This document shows, piece by piece, positions 49,089-57,921 of a stretch of 58,709 nt of DNA (position 1 is its first letter; each line of letters starts with the position of its first letter). The position numbers were made by a program, and so were the translations under genes. The notes beneath the pieces were generated by a model, which saw only the letters and a list, made by a program, of their open reading frames with translations, was not told the DNA's origin and did not search any database. Source of the DNA: Pseudobdellovibrionaceae bacterium (GTDB lineage Bacteria; Bdellovibrionota; Bdellovibrionia; Bdellovibrionales; JAMPXM01); NCBI GenBank assembly GCA_021463345.1, contig JAJTYM010000020.1:1-58709 (forward strand), in the 5' to 3' direction.

Positions 49089-51578
49089 GTGGCCCTCTCC
49101 TCACTGAACCAGAAGCGCCTCCGCGAAGCGGCGGCGATCGCCGCCGTTCTCCTGACGCTCGCGATCATCGCGTTCGCGATCTGGCTTTGGCGCCTCAGCA
49201 GCCAGATCGACACGCGGCTCGCGCAAGGGCGGTTCGCCCCGGCCGTGGAATTCTTCGCCGCGCCCGAGGCCGTCCGCGCCGGCTTCACGCTGCCGCCGAA
49301 CCACCTCGAGGATTTTTTCCGCCGCAAACGTTTCGCCGAACGCGGTTTCCGCACCGAAGCTTACGAACCGGGCGATTTCGTGGTCCTCACGGGGCCTCAG
49401 TGCAAAGCGATCCTCCCGCCGTTGACGCCCGAAGCCCCCCTGGAAACCGGGACCGGGGCCTCCGAGGCTCCCGAAACGCCCGAAACCCCGGCGACCGAGG
49501 ACGACGGCGCGCCGGCCATCGGTAAATGCGTCGCGTTCGTGAACCAGAAGCCGCTCGGGAGCGCCGACGGCCGCGGCGGAGAGCCGCTCCAGATCGTCGT
49601 GTTCCGCGAAGACGGCAGAACCGTCCTCGGCACCTACGCGAACACCCCGCCGACCCGCTCCGACCAGGCCGTCCTCGAGCCCGAGATGTTCGCGCAGTAC
49701 CACGGAGACAAACCGATCCTTCGCGAGGAAGTCACGCTGAACACCGCGCCTCCGGAGTGCTTGTGGGGCGTGCTCGCGATCGAGGACGCCGGCTTCTACC
49801 AGCACGGCGGCGTGAGCCTCCGGGCGATGGCCCGGGCGCTCTGGTCGGCGGCCCGCACCGGCGGCAAACGCCGCGAGGGCGGCAGCACCCTCACTCAGCA
49901 GACGGTGAAGAACTTCTTCCTCACCGAGGAGCGCACCCTGCGCCGGAAGATCACCGAGATTTTCATGGCGATGCTGCTCGAGACGAAACTCGACAAGGAC
50001 AAAATTTTCGAGATTTACATCAACACGATCTACATGGCGCAGAACGGGGTCTTCGAGGTGCGCGGATTCGCATCCGCCGCCCGCCATTATTTCGGCGCCG
50101 ACCTGCGGGACCTGAACCTCCCCCAGTGCGCGCTTCTCGCCGGCGTGCTCAACGGGCCCGGCGTCTACGATCCGTTCACCAAACCCGACAAAGCCCTCAC
50201 GCGGCGGGGGAAGGTCCTCGACGACATGGCCAAGCACGGCTTCATCGCGCCCGCCGAGGCCGAGGCCGCCAAGGGACAGCCGCTCCCCGAGCGCACGGTG
50301 ACCGGCCTCACCGAGCCCGCGCCCTATTTCGTGCAGACCGCACGCCGCCGGCTGCACGACAAAGGCATCGACGAATCCGAGGGATTGCGCATCTACACGA
50401 CGCTCAACTTGCGCGCGCAGGAAGCCGCGTTCCAGGCGGTGCGCGCGGGGCTCAACAGGCTCGACGCCTCCAACGCCCACATCAAGAAGCTGAAAGAGAA
50501 GGGCAAGCACCTCGAGGCCGTGTTGCTCGCCGCCGACCCCGCCACGGGTTTCGTGCAGGCCCTCGTCGGCGGCCGCGGATTCAAACGCTCGCCCTACAAC
50601 CGCGCCTTCGACAGCAAACGCCAGGTGGGTTCGGTCATGAAGCCGTTCGTCTACCTGGCCGCGCTCGAGGCGACGGACGAGAACGGGCGGTTCTACACGC
50701 CTCTTTCGCTCATCAAGGACGAGGCGTTCACGCACAAATACCAAGGGCAGAGCTGGTCGCCGCGCAACTACGACGGCAAGTTCAACGGCGAAGTCCCGAT
50801 GTATTACGGGCTCAAGGAGTCGCTCAACGCCGCCACCGCGTGGCTCGGCCTCAAGATCGGCCTCGACAACATCGTCGACGTCGCCGGCCGCCTGGGAGTG
50901 ACGTCGAAGGTCGAATCGCTCCCCTCCCTCACTTTGGGCGCCTTCGAGCTCCACCCGTGGGAAGTTCTGCAGAGCTACGGCGCCATCGCGCGGATGGGCG
51001 AGCTCGTGCCGGCCACGTTCCTGATCCGCGTGGAGGACCTCGCGGGCGAAGTCCTCCTCGAGTACGAGCCCTCGCCCGAGCCGGCGGTCGCGGCCGACGC
51101 CGCGGCGAGCCTGGTGAGCATGATGCAACAGACCCTCGACAGCGGCACCGCGCGCGCCGCGCGCCTGCTCGGCTTCACCCATCCCGCCGCGGGCAAGACC
51201 GGGACGACCAACGACAAAAAGGACGCCTGGTTCGCGGGCTTCACCCCTCATCACGTCGCCGTCGTCTGGGTCGGTTACGACGACAACACGACCCACAACC
51301 TCACGGGCGCCTCGGGCGCCGTGCCGATCTGGACGCAGTACATGAAAGCGTTCGCGACGACTTTCCCGCCGGAAGGCTTCCCGCTCCCGCCCGGGGCCGT
51401 GCGCGCGACGATCTCGCCCGAAACGCAAAGCGCTCTCGGCGCGCCGAACTCGGAAAAAGCGCCGCTCACGCCCATGGAACTCGTGTTCCGCCAGGGGCAA
51501 GAGCCCGGGGACGCCGCGGGCTTCGACGCGCCCGACGCCACCCCGACACCCAATCCGTTCAAACCGCAGGGCAATTGA
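49089..51578 (+). CDS. Class A penicillin-binding protein (bifunctional transglycosylase/transpeptidase, PBP1-type)
   Basis: The 829-residue inner-membrane enzyme polymerises and cross-links peptidoglycan. It has a short cytoplasmic N-terminus, one membrane helix (IAAVLLTLAIIAFAIWLW), and a GT51 domain with EDAGFYQHGG, GGSTLTQQ and RRKITEIFMAMLLE. The transpeptidase domain has SxxK (SVMKP, near residue 515), SxN (SLN, about 578) and KTGTT (about 702). Region 60-190 before the GT domain could be a UB2H-like regulatory insert. It has no ribosome binding site; see the overlapping promoter entry. Confidence 0.96.
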   Translation: MALSSLNQKRLREAAAIAAVLLTLAIIAFAIWLWRLSSQIDTRLAQGRFAPAVEFFAAPEAVRAGFTLPPNHLEDFFRRKRFAERGFRTEAYEPGDFVVLTGPQCKAILPPLTPEAPLETGTGASEAPETPETPATEDDGAPAIGKCVAFVNQKPLGSADGRGGEPLQIVVFREDGRTVLGTYANTPPTRSDQAVLEPEMFAQYHGDKPILREEVTLNTAPPECLWGVLAIEDAGFYQHGGVSLRAMARALWSAARTGGKRREGGSTLTQQTVKNFFLTEERTLRRKITEIFMAMLLETKLDKDKIFEIYINTIYMAQNGVFEVRGFASAARHYFGADLRDLNLPQCALLAGVLNGPGVYDPFTKPDKALTRRGKVLDDMAKHGFIAPAEAEAAKGQPLPERTVTGLTEPAPYFVQTARRRLHDKGIDESEGLRIYTTLNLRAQEAAFQAVRAGLNRLDASNAHIKKLKEKGKHLEAVLLAADPATGFVQALVGGRGFKRSPYNRAFDSKRQVGSVMKPFVYLAALEATDENGRFYTPLSLIKDEAFTHKYQGQSWSPRNYDGKFNGEVPMYYGLKESLNAATAWLGLKIGLDNIVDVAGRLGVTSKVESLPSLTLGAFELHPWEVLQSYGAIARMGELVPATFLIRVEDLAGEVLLEYEPSPEPAVAADAAASLVSMMQQTLDSGTARAARLLGFTHPAAGKTGTTNDKKDAWFAGFTPHHVAVVWVGYDDNTTHNLTGASGAVPIWTQYMKAFATTFPPEGFPLPPGAVRATISPETQSALGAPNSEKAPLTPMELVFRQGQEPGDAAGFDAPDATPTPNPFKPQGN

Positions 51579-51708
51579 TGGAGACCGTCCGCCACATCAC
51601 CGCGAACGAAACCCGGGACGGAACACCCGCCGCCGGCGTTCGCGGGCATGTCTCGCGAGCGAGCGGGGGCACCACCCATTGTTCAAGGCCACTTCGAAGG
51701 GAGGCCCC

Positions 51709-52596
51709 ATGAGCCCCAATACCCGCATCTTCGCCGCCACGGCCGCGAGCCTCGCGGCCATCGCCGCCATCGGTTTCTACCTGCGCGGCCCGGCGCCGGA
51801 AGACGTCCTCCAGGAGCCCGTCCCGCCGACGCCGGCGATCGCGGCGACCGAGGAAACCCAGAAACCGCCGCTCGGCGGCGGCAAGAACGAAGGTTTCACG
51901 TTCGCGTACGTCGGCGGCGGCGAAGAGGACGATTTCGAAAGCGGTTGCGCCGCCGAACGCATCTGCCTGATGGGTCACTTCGCCCCGGAACTCCCCGTGA
52001 AGATCCTCTTGCCCAACGGGGACTCCTGCACCGGCGGCACCGGCGACGCGTACAACGTCGAGAGCGAAAACGGCGAAGCGGACTTCACCGCGCTCGCCGT
52101 GCTCGAAGGCTGCCTGCCCTCCGACGTCGGCAACGACGGGACGGTCGCGCTCGTCGCGCTCCCGGACCTGATGGACGCCAACTTCAAATGGCTGCCAACC
52201 ATCGAAACCGAAGGGCCCAAAGTCGGCGCGCTCGACGATAAAGGCGTCCAAGCGGTCTTGTCCAAATTCGCCGCATACCTCGCGGCGGCGAAGCAGAAGC
52301 CCAAACTGTCCCGGATGACCGTCGGCAAGCTCGAGCTCTTGATCGCGCGCGGCGACGCGAGCGAGAGTTCACCCAAGAACGGGCCGGTTTTCGCCCTCAC
52401 GAACGGCAAACCCGTGCACCTCGGCGGAGCCGAGGACGTCTGCCAGACCGTGACAGGGGCGTTCGCGCTCGGCGCCACCCCTTACGTCATCGCGGAATCC
52501 GGGCCCTGCGCCGGCGACGCCAGGTCGAACGTGATCTACGAATGGACCGGCAAAGGCATGAACATCGTGGCCTCCGAAGGCCTTCATTTCCCTTAA
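51709..52596 (+). CDS. Periplasmic/secreted protein of unknown function (295 aa)
   Basis: The protein has one N-terminal hydrophobic segment (IFAATAASLAAIAAIGFYL), either a signal anchor or signal peptide, a Pro/Thr linker, and a soluble domain with six to eight cysteines (SGCAAERIC, DSCTGGTG, EGC, DVC, GPC). The C-terminal third looks beta-rich. No known motif. GGGAGG is placed well before the ATG at 51709. It follows the PBP gene by 130 bp and may be independently expressed. I do not recognise it. Confidence 0.75.
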   Translation: MSPNTRIFAATAASLAAIAAIGFYLRGPAPEDVLQEPVPPTPAIAATEETQKPPLGGGKNEGFTFAYVGGGEEDDFESGCAAERICLMGHFAPELPVKILLPNGDSCTGGTGDAYNVESENGEADFTALAVLEGCLPSDVGNDGTVALVALPDLMDANFKWLPTIETEGPKVGALDDKGVQAVLSKFAAYLAAAKQKPKLSRMTVGKLELLIARGDASESSPKNGPVFALTNGKPVHLGGAEDVCQTVTGAFALGATPYVIAESGPCAGDARSNVIYEWTGKGMNIVASEGLHFP

Positions 52597-52751
52597 CGAG
52601 CGCAGTTCGGTTTTGGCGAGGATTCACGGTGTCGGAGCCGACCTGGTATCTTTTCGCCCCCGCGCCGGGCCGATGGCGCCGCTTTTCATCTTCAAAAGCC
52701 CCTAAATCGCCGATCAGGCGTTGAAAGCCCGTTATTTCAGAACCTGAAACC

Positions 52752-52767
52752 TGGCCGGGGAATTGCT
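52752..52767 (+). promoter_or_regulatory. Sigma-54-type (-24/-12) promoter of the radical SAM/peptide operon
   Basis: TGGCCGGGGAATTGCT has GG and GC separated by exactly 10 bp and the TTGCT -12 box of the consensus TGGCAC-N5-TTGCW. The predicted start is near 52777, giving a leader of about 25 bases that contains the GAGG ribosome binding site before the TTG start at 52802. Activation would need an enhancer-binding protein such as the NtrC-type gene at 56306. Confidence 0.65.
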
Positions 52768-52801
52768 TATTCGTTTCACGTTGCCAAACTGAGGTTCCGT
52801 T

Positions 52802-54106
52802 TTGTCACTTGCGCGCTTCGACAACATTTTGGCGATCAAAACCGAGAGCGGGCGGACCGTCGGCTTTCACGCCCGCAATCTCCAGGTCGCTCGTCTCGAC
52901 GACGTCGTCTGGGACGCGCTCGAGGATCCGAGCCGGGCGTCCGAGGACGTGAAGTCCGAGATCCTGCAATGGAACGCCGAGGACGACAAAGACGTCACCG
53001 ACGGGAACGTCGAGCCCGGCGTCCGCACCCTCAGCGTGAACGTGGCTCAGGTCTGCAACATGCGCTGTTCCTACTGCGCGGCCGGCGGCGACGGCACCTA
53101 CGGCGCCCGCGGCGGGAAAACGGCCCACGTCGACATCGAGAAATTAAAGGGGCAAATGAAGATGCTGATCGAGAAAGCGCCCGACGGCGGCAAGTTCTCG
53201 ATCAACTTCATCGGCGGCGAGCCCCTCATCTACCCGCGCACGATCCGCGCGATCGCCGATCACGCGCGCGGGCTCGCGAGCCCGCGCGGGGTGCGCCTGC
53301 GTTTCGAGATCACGACCAACGCGACGCTCGTCGACGACGGAATCGCCGCGATGCTCGCGGATCTCGGGGCGTTCGTCACCGTCAGCATCGACGGCGATCC
53401 CGAAACCAACGACCTCCATCGAAAAATGGCTGGGGGCCGCGGATCGTCGGCGCGCGCGCTCCGCGGCGTCGAGAAACTCATGGCCGTGCGCGACCGCTTG
53501 GGCGCGCTCGCGTGCAACGCCGTTTTCGGGGAGCACAACACGGATGTGGTCGCGGCGTGGGATTTCCTCCGCCGGTATCCATGGCACATGATTTACCTCG
53601 GCTACGCCGCCGGCCCGAAGGACGCGACGTACAGCCCCCTCTACGCCAAAGGCCTCGCGGACGTCGCGCGCCTGGCCTTCGCGGAGGGCGGCGAAACGGA
53701 GTTGCGCCGCATCTCGCAGTTCGACCATCTCTTCCGCATCCTCGACGGCAAGAACCGCGTCCATAACCACTGCGGCGCCGGGAAAACCCTGCTGCAAGTC
53801 GACACATCCGGCAAGTTCTACGCCTGCAACTGGTGGACGAACGTCAAATCCGAGGAAGTCGGATCGGACCTGACTCTCGACAAGGCCGCGCTCGATAAGT
53901 TCGCTCCCTCGCTGATCGAGTTGAACAACTGCGGCTCCTGCTGGGCGCGGCACGTCTGCGGCGGAGGGTGCATGTTCGTCAACCGCTTGAGGACGGGCGA
54001 CAAGCACCGCAAAGACACGGAGTTCTGCAACCGGACCCGACACCTCATCGCCAGGGGGATTGAATACTATGAGCGATCGCGTTATGAAGACGGACAAGGA
54101 GCCTGA
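52802..54106 (+). CDS. Radical SAM/SPASM peptide maturase
   Basis: The 434-residue enzyme has an N-terminal domain of about 65 residues resembling PqqD-like recognition domains, the radical SAM motif CNMRCSYC (Cys85, 89, 92), and GGEP at 138-141. The SPASM extension follows the full CX9-15GX4C-gap-CX2CX5CX3C-gap-C rule: Cys324, 342, 377, 380, 386, 390, 409. It should carry three Fe-S clusters and install a thioether, C-C crosslink or epimerisation in a peptide. The likely substrate is the 44-aa peptide encoded directly downstream. The TTG start follows GAGG and a sigma-54-type promoter. Confidence 0.92.
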   Translation: MSLARFDNILAIKTESGRTVGFHARNLQVARLDDVVWDALEDPSRASEDVKSEILQWNAEDDKDVTDGNVEPGVRTLSVNVAQVCNMRCSYCAAGGDGTYGARGGKTAHVDIEKLKGQMKMLIEKAPDGGKFSINFIGGEPLIYPRTIRAIADHARGLASPRGVRLRFEITTNATLVDDGIAAMLADLGAFVTVSIDGDPETNDLHRKMAGGRGSSARALRGVEKLMAVRDRLGALACNAVFGEHNTDVVAAWDFLRRYPWHMIYLGYAAGPKDATYSPLYAKGLADVARLAFAEGGETELRRISQFDHLFRILDGKNRVHNHCGAGKTLLQVDTSGKFYACNWWTNVKSEEVGSDLTLDKAALDKFAPSLIELNNCGSCWARHVCGGGCMFVNRLRTGDKHRKDTEFCNRTRHLIARGIEYYERSRYEDGQGA

Positions 54107-54107
54107 C

Positions 54108-54242
54108 GTGAAACACATCAAGAAAGTCACGGCCAATTCGACGAAAGCGGCGGCGAAAGACGGCCTGAAAAGCAAAGGAACGGCCGACGGGGGCGTCCCC
54201 AAAGTTTTCGGCATGCCCTGCTTGCCCCAACACAGTGATTGA
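54108..54242 (+). CDS. Candidate RiPP precursor peptide (44 aa)
   Basis: A GTG at 54108, one base after the maturase stop, has AAGGAG at 54096-54101, 6 bp upstream: the best ribosome binding site in the area. The product is a Lys-rich, probably helical leader (MKHIKKVTANSTKAAAKDG) and a Gly/Pro/Cys-containing tail GGVPKVFGMPCLPQHSD with a single Cys (Cys38). Size, leader-core layout and position right after a SPASM enzyme fit a RiPP precursor. In-frame upstream starts (TTG 54060, ATG 54069) would overlap the maturase and are less well supported. No close family is recognised. The modified residues are unknown. Confidence 0.75.
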   Translation: MKHIKKVTANSTKAAAKDGLKSKGTADGGVPKVFGMPCLPQHSD

Positions 54243-54275
54243 CCGGGCCGCCCATTCGACGAAGCTAGTTGGCAA

Positions 54276-54295
54276 GCCCGGAGAACGCCCCGGGC
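54276..54295 (+). terminator. Possible terminator or attenuator after the peptide gene
   Basis: GCCCGG (54276-54281) and CCGGGC (54290-54295) form a GC-rich 6-bp stem with an 8-base loop, followed by CTTTC. The T tract is short, so read-through into the kinase gene is possible. Confidence 0.4.
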
Positions 54296-54353
54296 CTTTC
54301 GTCTCAAGCGTACGGCTTGAGCCGGTTGACGGGGCCCGGGAGACCCACGTGTC

Positions 54354-56240
54354 TTGAGCGCGCGAGCCGAATCCACCACCAATGAGCTCACCAAAGACAA
54401 GATCGCCCGTCGCGCGCGCGCGTCTTACCGGCCGTTCGTGCGCGTCGGGTTCGCTCTGGTCATCGCGTTCCTCGTCACCCGCTTCCAGTTCGATTATCTC
54501 GAGTCCCTCCTTTACGACGCCCGCATGCGCCTGCGCCCCGCCCCGGCCCCCTCAGGCCACGTCACGACGATCACGGTGGACGCGCGGACGATCGATCGCC
54601 TGCGCCGGGCGCCGGACGCCAAAGACCACGCCAAACTGCTGGGCGCGCTCGCCGCGCGCGGCCCCAAGGCCGTGATGTACTTGATCCACCCGAGCGAGAT
54701 CGTCGGCTCCTACGAGGACCTGAAAGCCTTCGCGGAGGCCGCCGAGCGCACGCCCGGGTTCGTCGTCGCCGTCGACGACGTGCCGATGAAAGGGGCGGAG
54801 GAGTCGTTCCGGCTCGCGGTGCCGTTCGAGAAGCTCAAGGTCGCCGCCGCGCCGTCGACCAGCGACCGCAACCTCTTCGCGCGCGACCTGGTGACGCGCC
54901 GGATGTTCACCTCGTACCAGGGGCAGACGTTTCTGCACGTGGAACTCGCCGCGCTCTTCAACCCGAAAGTCCGGGACGAGAACCGCATCCACGGGGTCTT
55001 CGACTTCCTCGACGCCCGCCAGGTGTACATCGACTTCCGCCCGGCCGGCCGCTACCCCGCGACGAGTTTCGCGGAGGCGGCCGACGGCGATTTCGAAGGC
55101 GGCGTCGGCGGCAAGATCGTCATCGTGGGCCGCGACCTGCGCACCACGGTGAAAGACTACATCCGCACGCCGTACTCGCGCGAGGTCGACGCCATGACGG
55201 CCGTCGAGATGCACGCGAACATGCTCGACACCCTGATCCTCAACGACGGCTACTACCGCCTCCCCGACGGGCTCAACGTGCTCTTCACCACGCTCATGTC
55301 CGTTTTGACGGTGTACGTGGTGCTGGCGCTCAAGCCCGCGCAGGGGCTGCTGCTCCTGGGCAGCGCCGTGCTCTCGTTCTCGGCGCTTTGCTATCTCGCG
55401 TTCTGGTGGGGCACGGTTTGGGTGGTGATGGCGCACCCGGTCCTGGCGGCTTTCATCTGTTACTACTTCTTCATCCCCTATCGCCTCATCGTGGAGAACC
55501 GCAAAAGCTGGGAATACTACCAGAAGAACAGGCTCCTCACGCAGGTGGAGGAACTCAAGACCAACTTCCTCAGCATGATGTCGCACGACCTCAAGACGCC
55601 GATCGCGCGCATTCAAGGCATGACCGACATCGTGCTCAAGGACCCCGCGCCCTTGAGCGAACGGCAGCGGGAAGCCCTCCACACGCTCGAGAAATCCTCG
55701 CAGGAGCTCCTCGAGTTCGTCTCCTCGATCCTCAACCTCGGCCGAATCGAGTCCAAGGAGCTCAGGCTGCACCTGCACAGCAAGGACCCGAACCAATTAA
55801 TCAAGGAAGTCGCCGGCAAACTCGAATACATGGCCAAGCCGAAGGGCATCGACCTCAAACTCGAGCTCGAACCGATGTTCTCGATCAAGATGGACGTGGA
55901 TCTCATGCGGCAAGTGATCGCCAACCTCATCGAGAACGCGATCAAATACTCCCCCGCCGGCACACGCGTGCTGGTGTCCGCGGAAGAGGCCGCGGGGCGC
56001 GTTTCGATCCAGGTGGCCGACCAGGGGGCCGGGGTCCCGGAAGACGAGATCGGCCACATCTTTTCCAAATTTTACCGGTCGAAGGGGGCCAAGTCCTCGG
56101 ATATAAAGGGTTCAGGCCTTGGTTTGTACCTTGCAAAATACTTCGTCGAACTCCATAAAGGGAGCATCTCCGTGGATTCGTCGCCCGGCCAAGGGTCGAC
56201 GTTCACCGTGGAGCTTCCGACGGATCTGCAAGAGCAATGA
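54354..56240 (+). CDS. CHASE2-domain sensor histidine kinase
   Basis: The 628-residue protein has an N-terminal membrane helix, a periplasmic CHASE2 domain (about 55-300: DYLESLLYDARMRLRP, VVIVGRDLRTT-like KIVIVGRD, RTPYS), and three more transmembrane helices (about 305-375). HisKA follows (His about residue 410 in SHDLKTPI), then HATPase_c (N-box ENAIKYSP, G-box GLGLYLAKYF). It is a membrane receptor kinase. TTG at 54354 has only a weak ribosome site, so the start could be a little downstream. The next gene is an NtrC-type regulator, its probable partner. Confidence 0.93.
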   Translation: MSARAESTTNELTKDKIARRARASYRPFVRVGFALVIAFLVTRFQFDYLESLLYDARMRLRPAPAPSGHVTTITVDARTIDRLRRAPDAKDHAKLLGALAARGPKAVMYLIHPSEIVGSYEDLKAFAEAAERTPGFVVAVDDVPMKGAEESFRLAVPFEKLKVAAAPSTSDRNLFARDLVTRRMFTSYQGQTFLHVELAALFNPKVRDENRIHGVFDFLDARQVYIDFRPAGRYPATSFAEAADGDFEGGVGGKIVIVGRDLRTTVKDYIRTPYSREVDAMTAVEMHANMLDTLILNDGYYRLPDGLNVLFTTLMSVLTVYVVLALKPAQGLLLLGSAVLSFSALCYLAFWWGTVWVVMAHPVLAAFICYYFFIPYRLIVENRKSWEYYQKNRLLTQVEELKTNFLSMMSHDLKTPIARIQGMTDIVLKDPAPLSERQREALHTLEKSSQELLEFVSSILNLGRIESKELRLHLHSKDPNQLIKEVAGKLEYMAKPKGIDLKLELEPMFSIKMDVDLMRQVIANLIENAIKYSPAGTRVLVSAEEAAGRVSIQVADQGAGVPEDEIGHIFSKFYRSKGAKSSDIKGSGLGLYLAKYFVELHKGSISVDSSPGQGSTFTVELPTDLQEQ

Positions 56241-56305
56241 ACGGAACGCGCATCCGGCCGCTCGAGTCCCCGCCTTCGTGGAAAGCGGCCGCGGGAGAAG
56301 GATCA

Positions 56306-57805
56306 ATGCTCCGTATTTTGGTTGCCGACGACGATCAGGGCCTCCGTTTCTCCGTCCGCGAGACGCTCGCCCAGGCGGGGCAGTTCGAGATCGAAGAGGC
56401 CTTCGACGGCCTCAACGCGATGGAAAAGATCAAAGCGCGCCGTTTCGACGTGGTCCTCCTCGACGTCGACATGCCCCGCCTCGGGGGGCTCGACACGCTC
56501 AAGCTGATCAAGGAGCACGACCCGGCCGCGACCGTGATCATCATGACCGCGTTCGCCACGATCGACGACGCCGTCCGCGCCGTCAAAGAAGGCGCCTACA
56601 ACTACCTTTCAAAACCGGTGAAAGGCGAGGAGCTCGTCCGCCTCGTCGAGCGCGCCATGAGCGCGCAGACGATGATCTCGTCGGTCGCGGCCTCCGCTCC
56701 GGTCCTGATGGACGCCGGCCGCAAGATCATCGGCGGTTCGGCCGAGATGCAGAAGGTGTTCAACATCATCCACCGCCTCGCCAAGGTCGACACGCCGGTG
56801 CTCATCCGCGGCGCATCGGGCACGGGCAAGGAGCTGGTCGCCCGCGCGATCCACTTCAACTCGGCCCGCAAGGACGAGAAGTTCGTCGCGATCAACTGTT
56901 CGGCGATCCCCGAGAACCTTTTCGAGTCCGAGCTCTTCGGCCACGAGAAAGGCTCGTTCACCGGCGCGCACGAGCGCAAGATCGGCAAGTTCCAGTTCGC
57001 GGAGGGCGGCACGCTCTTCCTCGACGAACTCGGCGACATGCCGGTGATGATGCAGGTGAAGCTGCTCCGCGTGCTCCAGGAGAAGGTCTTCACCCCGGTC
57101 GGCGGCAACCGCGAGATCGGGACCGACGTGCGCGTCATCGCGGCCACCAACCGCCCGCTCGAGGACATGATCAGGGACGGCAAGTTCCGCGAGGACCTGT
57201 TCTACCGCCTGAACGTCATCCCGATCTTCCTGCCGCCGCTCGCCGAGCGCAAAACCGACATCGAGCATTTGGTGAGCACCTTCATCAAGAAGTTCAACAA
57301 GGCTCATTCCAAACGCATCATCGGCATCGCGCCCGACGCGATGGCCTGCCTCAAGAAATACGCCTGGCCCGGCAACATCCGCGAGCTCGAGAACGTGATC
57401 GAGCACGCCTTCATCCTTGAGAACTCGAACCAACTGACGCTGGGCGCGCTCCCCGAGCTCATCCTGGCCCAGGCCGGCGTGAACCTCGCGACGTTGGCGG
57501 TTCCGACCGGAGTCTCCACCGGGATCCCTGCGGGGGCGCGGGACGGCGGCTTCGATGGCTCGGGGGCGAGCCAAGCCGACGAGTCGGCGGAACCGTCCGT
57601 CGAGATGGTCTCGATCAACGGCGAAAACCTCGACTTCAACAAGCACAAGGAAGCGTTCGAGCGCGAATTCATCATCAAGGCGCTGAAGACCTTCAAAGGC
57701 CGCATCAACCAGACGGCCCTGCACGCCAACATTCCCAAAAAGACGCTGCTCCGGAAAATCGAGAAATACGGCATCGTCGCCAGGGACTACGCCGATCCCC
57801 GCTGA
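56306..57805 (+). CDS. NtrC-family sigma-54-dependent response regulator
   Basis: The 499-residue protein has a receiver domain (Asp53 in LLDVDMP, Lys in LSKPVKG), a sigma-54 AAA+ domain with RGASGTGKEL (Walker A), the sigma-54-contacting loop GSFTGA, GGTLFLDELGDMP (Walker B) and DVRVIAATNRPLE. A Fis-type helix-turn-helix closes it (INQTALHANIPKKTLLRKIEKYG). It activates sigma-54 promoters such as those at 52752 and 32814; which one is not known. ATG at 56306 follows GGAGAAGGA; a start at 56237 overlapping the kinase stop is possible. It is adjacent to the CHASE2 kinase, its likely partner. Confidence 0.95.
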   Translation: MLRILVADDDQGLRFSVRETLAQAGQFEIEEAFDGLNAMEKIKARRFDVVLLDVDMPRLGGLDTLKLIKEHDPAATVIIMTAFATIDDAVRAVKEGAYNYLSKPVKGEELVRLVERAMSAQTMISSVAASAPVLMDAGRKIIGGSAEMQKVFNIIHRLAKVDTPVLIRGASGTGKELVARAIHFNSARKDEKFVAINCSAIPENLFESELFGHEKGSFTGAHERKIGKFQFAEGGTLFLDELGDMPVMMQVKLLRVLQEKVFTPVGGNREIGTDVRVIAATNRPLEDMIRDGKFREDLFYRLNVIPIFLPPLAERKTDIEHLVSTFIKKFNKAHSKRIIGIAPDAMACLKKYAWPGNIRELENVIEHAFILENSNQLTLGALPELILAQAGVNLATLAVPTGVSTGIPAGARDGGFDGSGASQADESAEPSVEMVSINGENLDFNKHKEAFEREFIIKALKTFKGRINQTALHANIPKKTLLRKIEKYGIVARDYADPR

Positions 57806-57857
57806 GGCTTGGAGCCCCGGAATCACCGTCGCGCGAACGTAGCGATTTCGTGACAGG

Positions 57858-57888
57858 GGCGAATCCGGTGCCCGAACTCGGATTCGCC
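57858..57888. promoter_or_regulatory. Perfect 10-bp inverted repeat upstream of the DJ-1/PfpI gene
   Basis: GGCGAATCCG (57858-57867) and CGGATTCGCC (57879-57888) flank an 11-base centre, 33 bp before the ATG at 57922. There is no T tract, so an operator or leader hairpin is more likely than a terminator. Confidence 0.45.
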
Positions 57889-57921
57889 GCGGTAAAGTCC
57901 GTGCACCACAAGGAGGTGCGC

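Noticed and set aside
54060-54107. Longer version of the RiPP precursor starting at TTG 54060 or ATG 54069
   Set aside because: These overlap the maturase C-terminus and have weaker ribosome sites than GTG 54108; kept only as alternatives.
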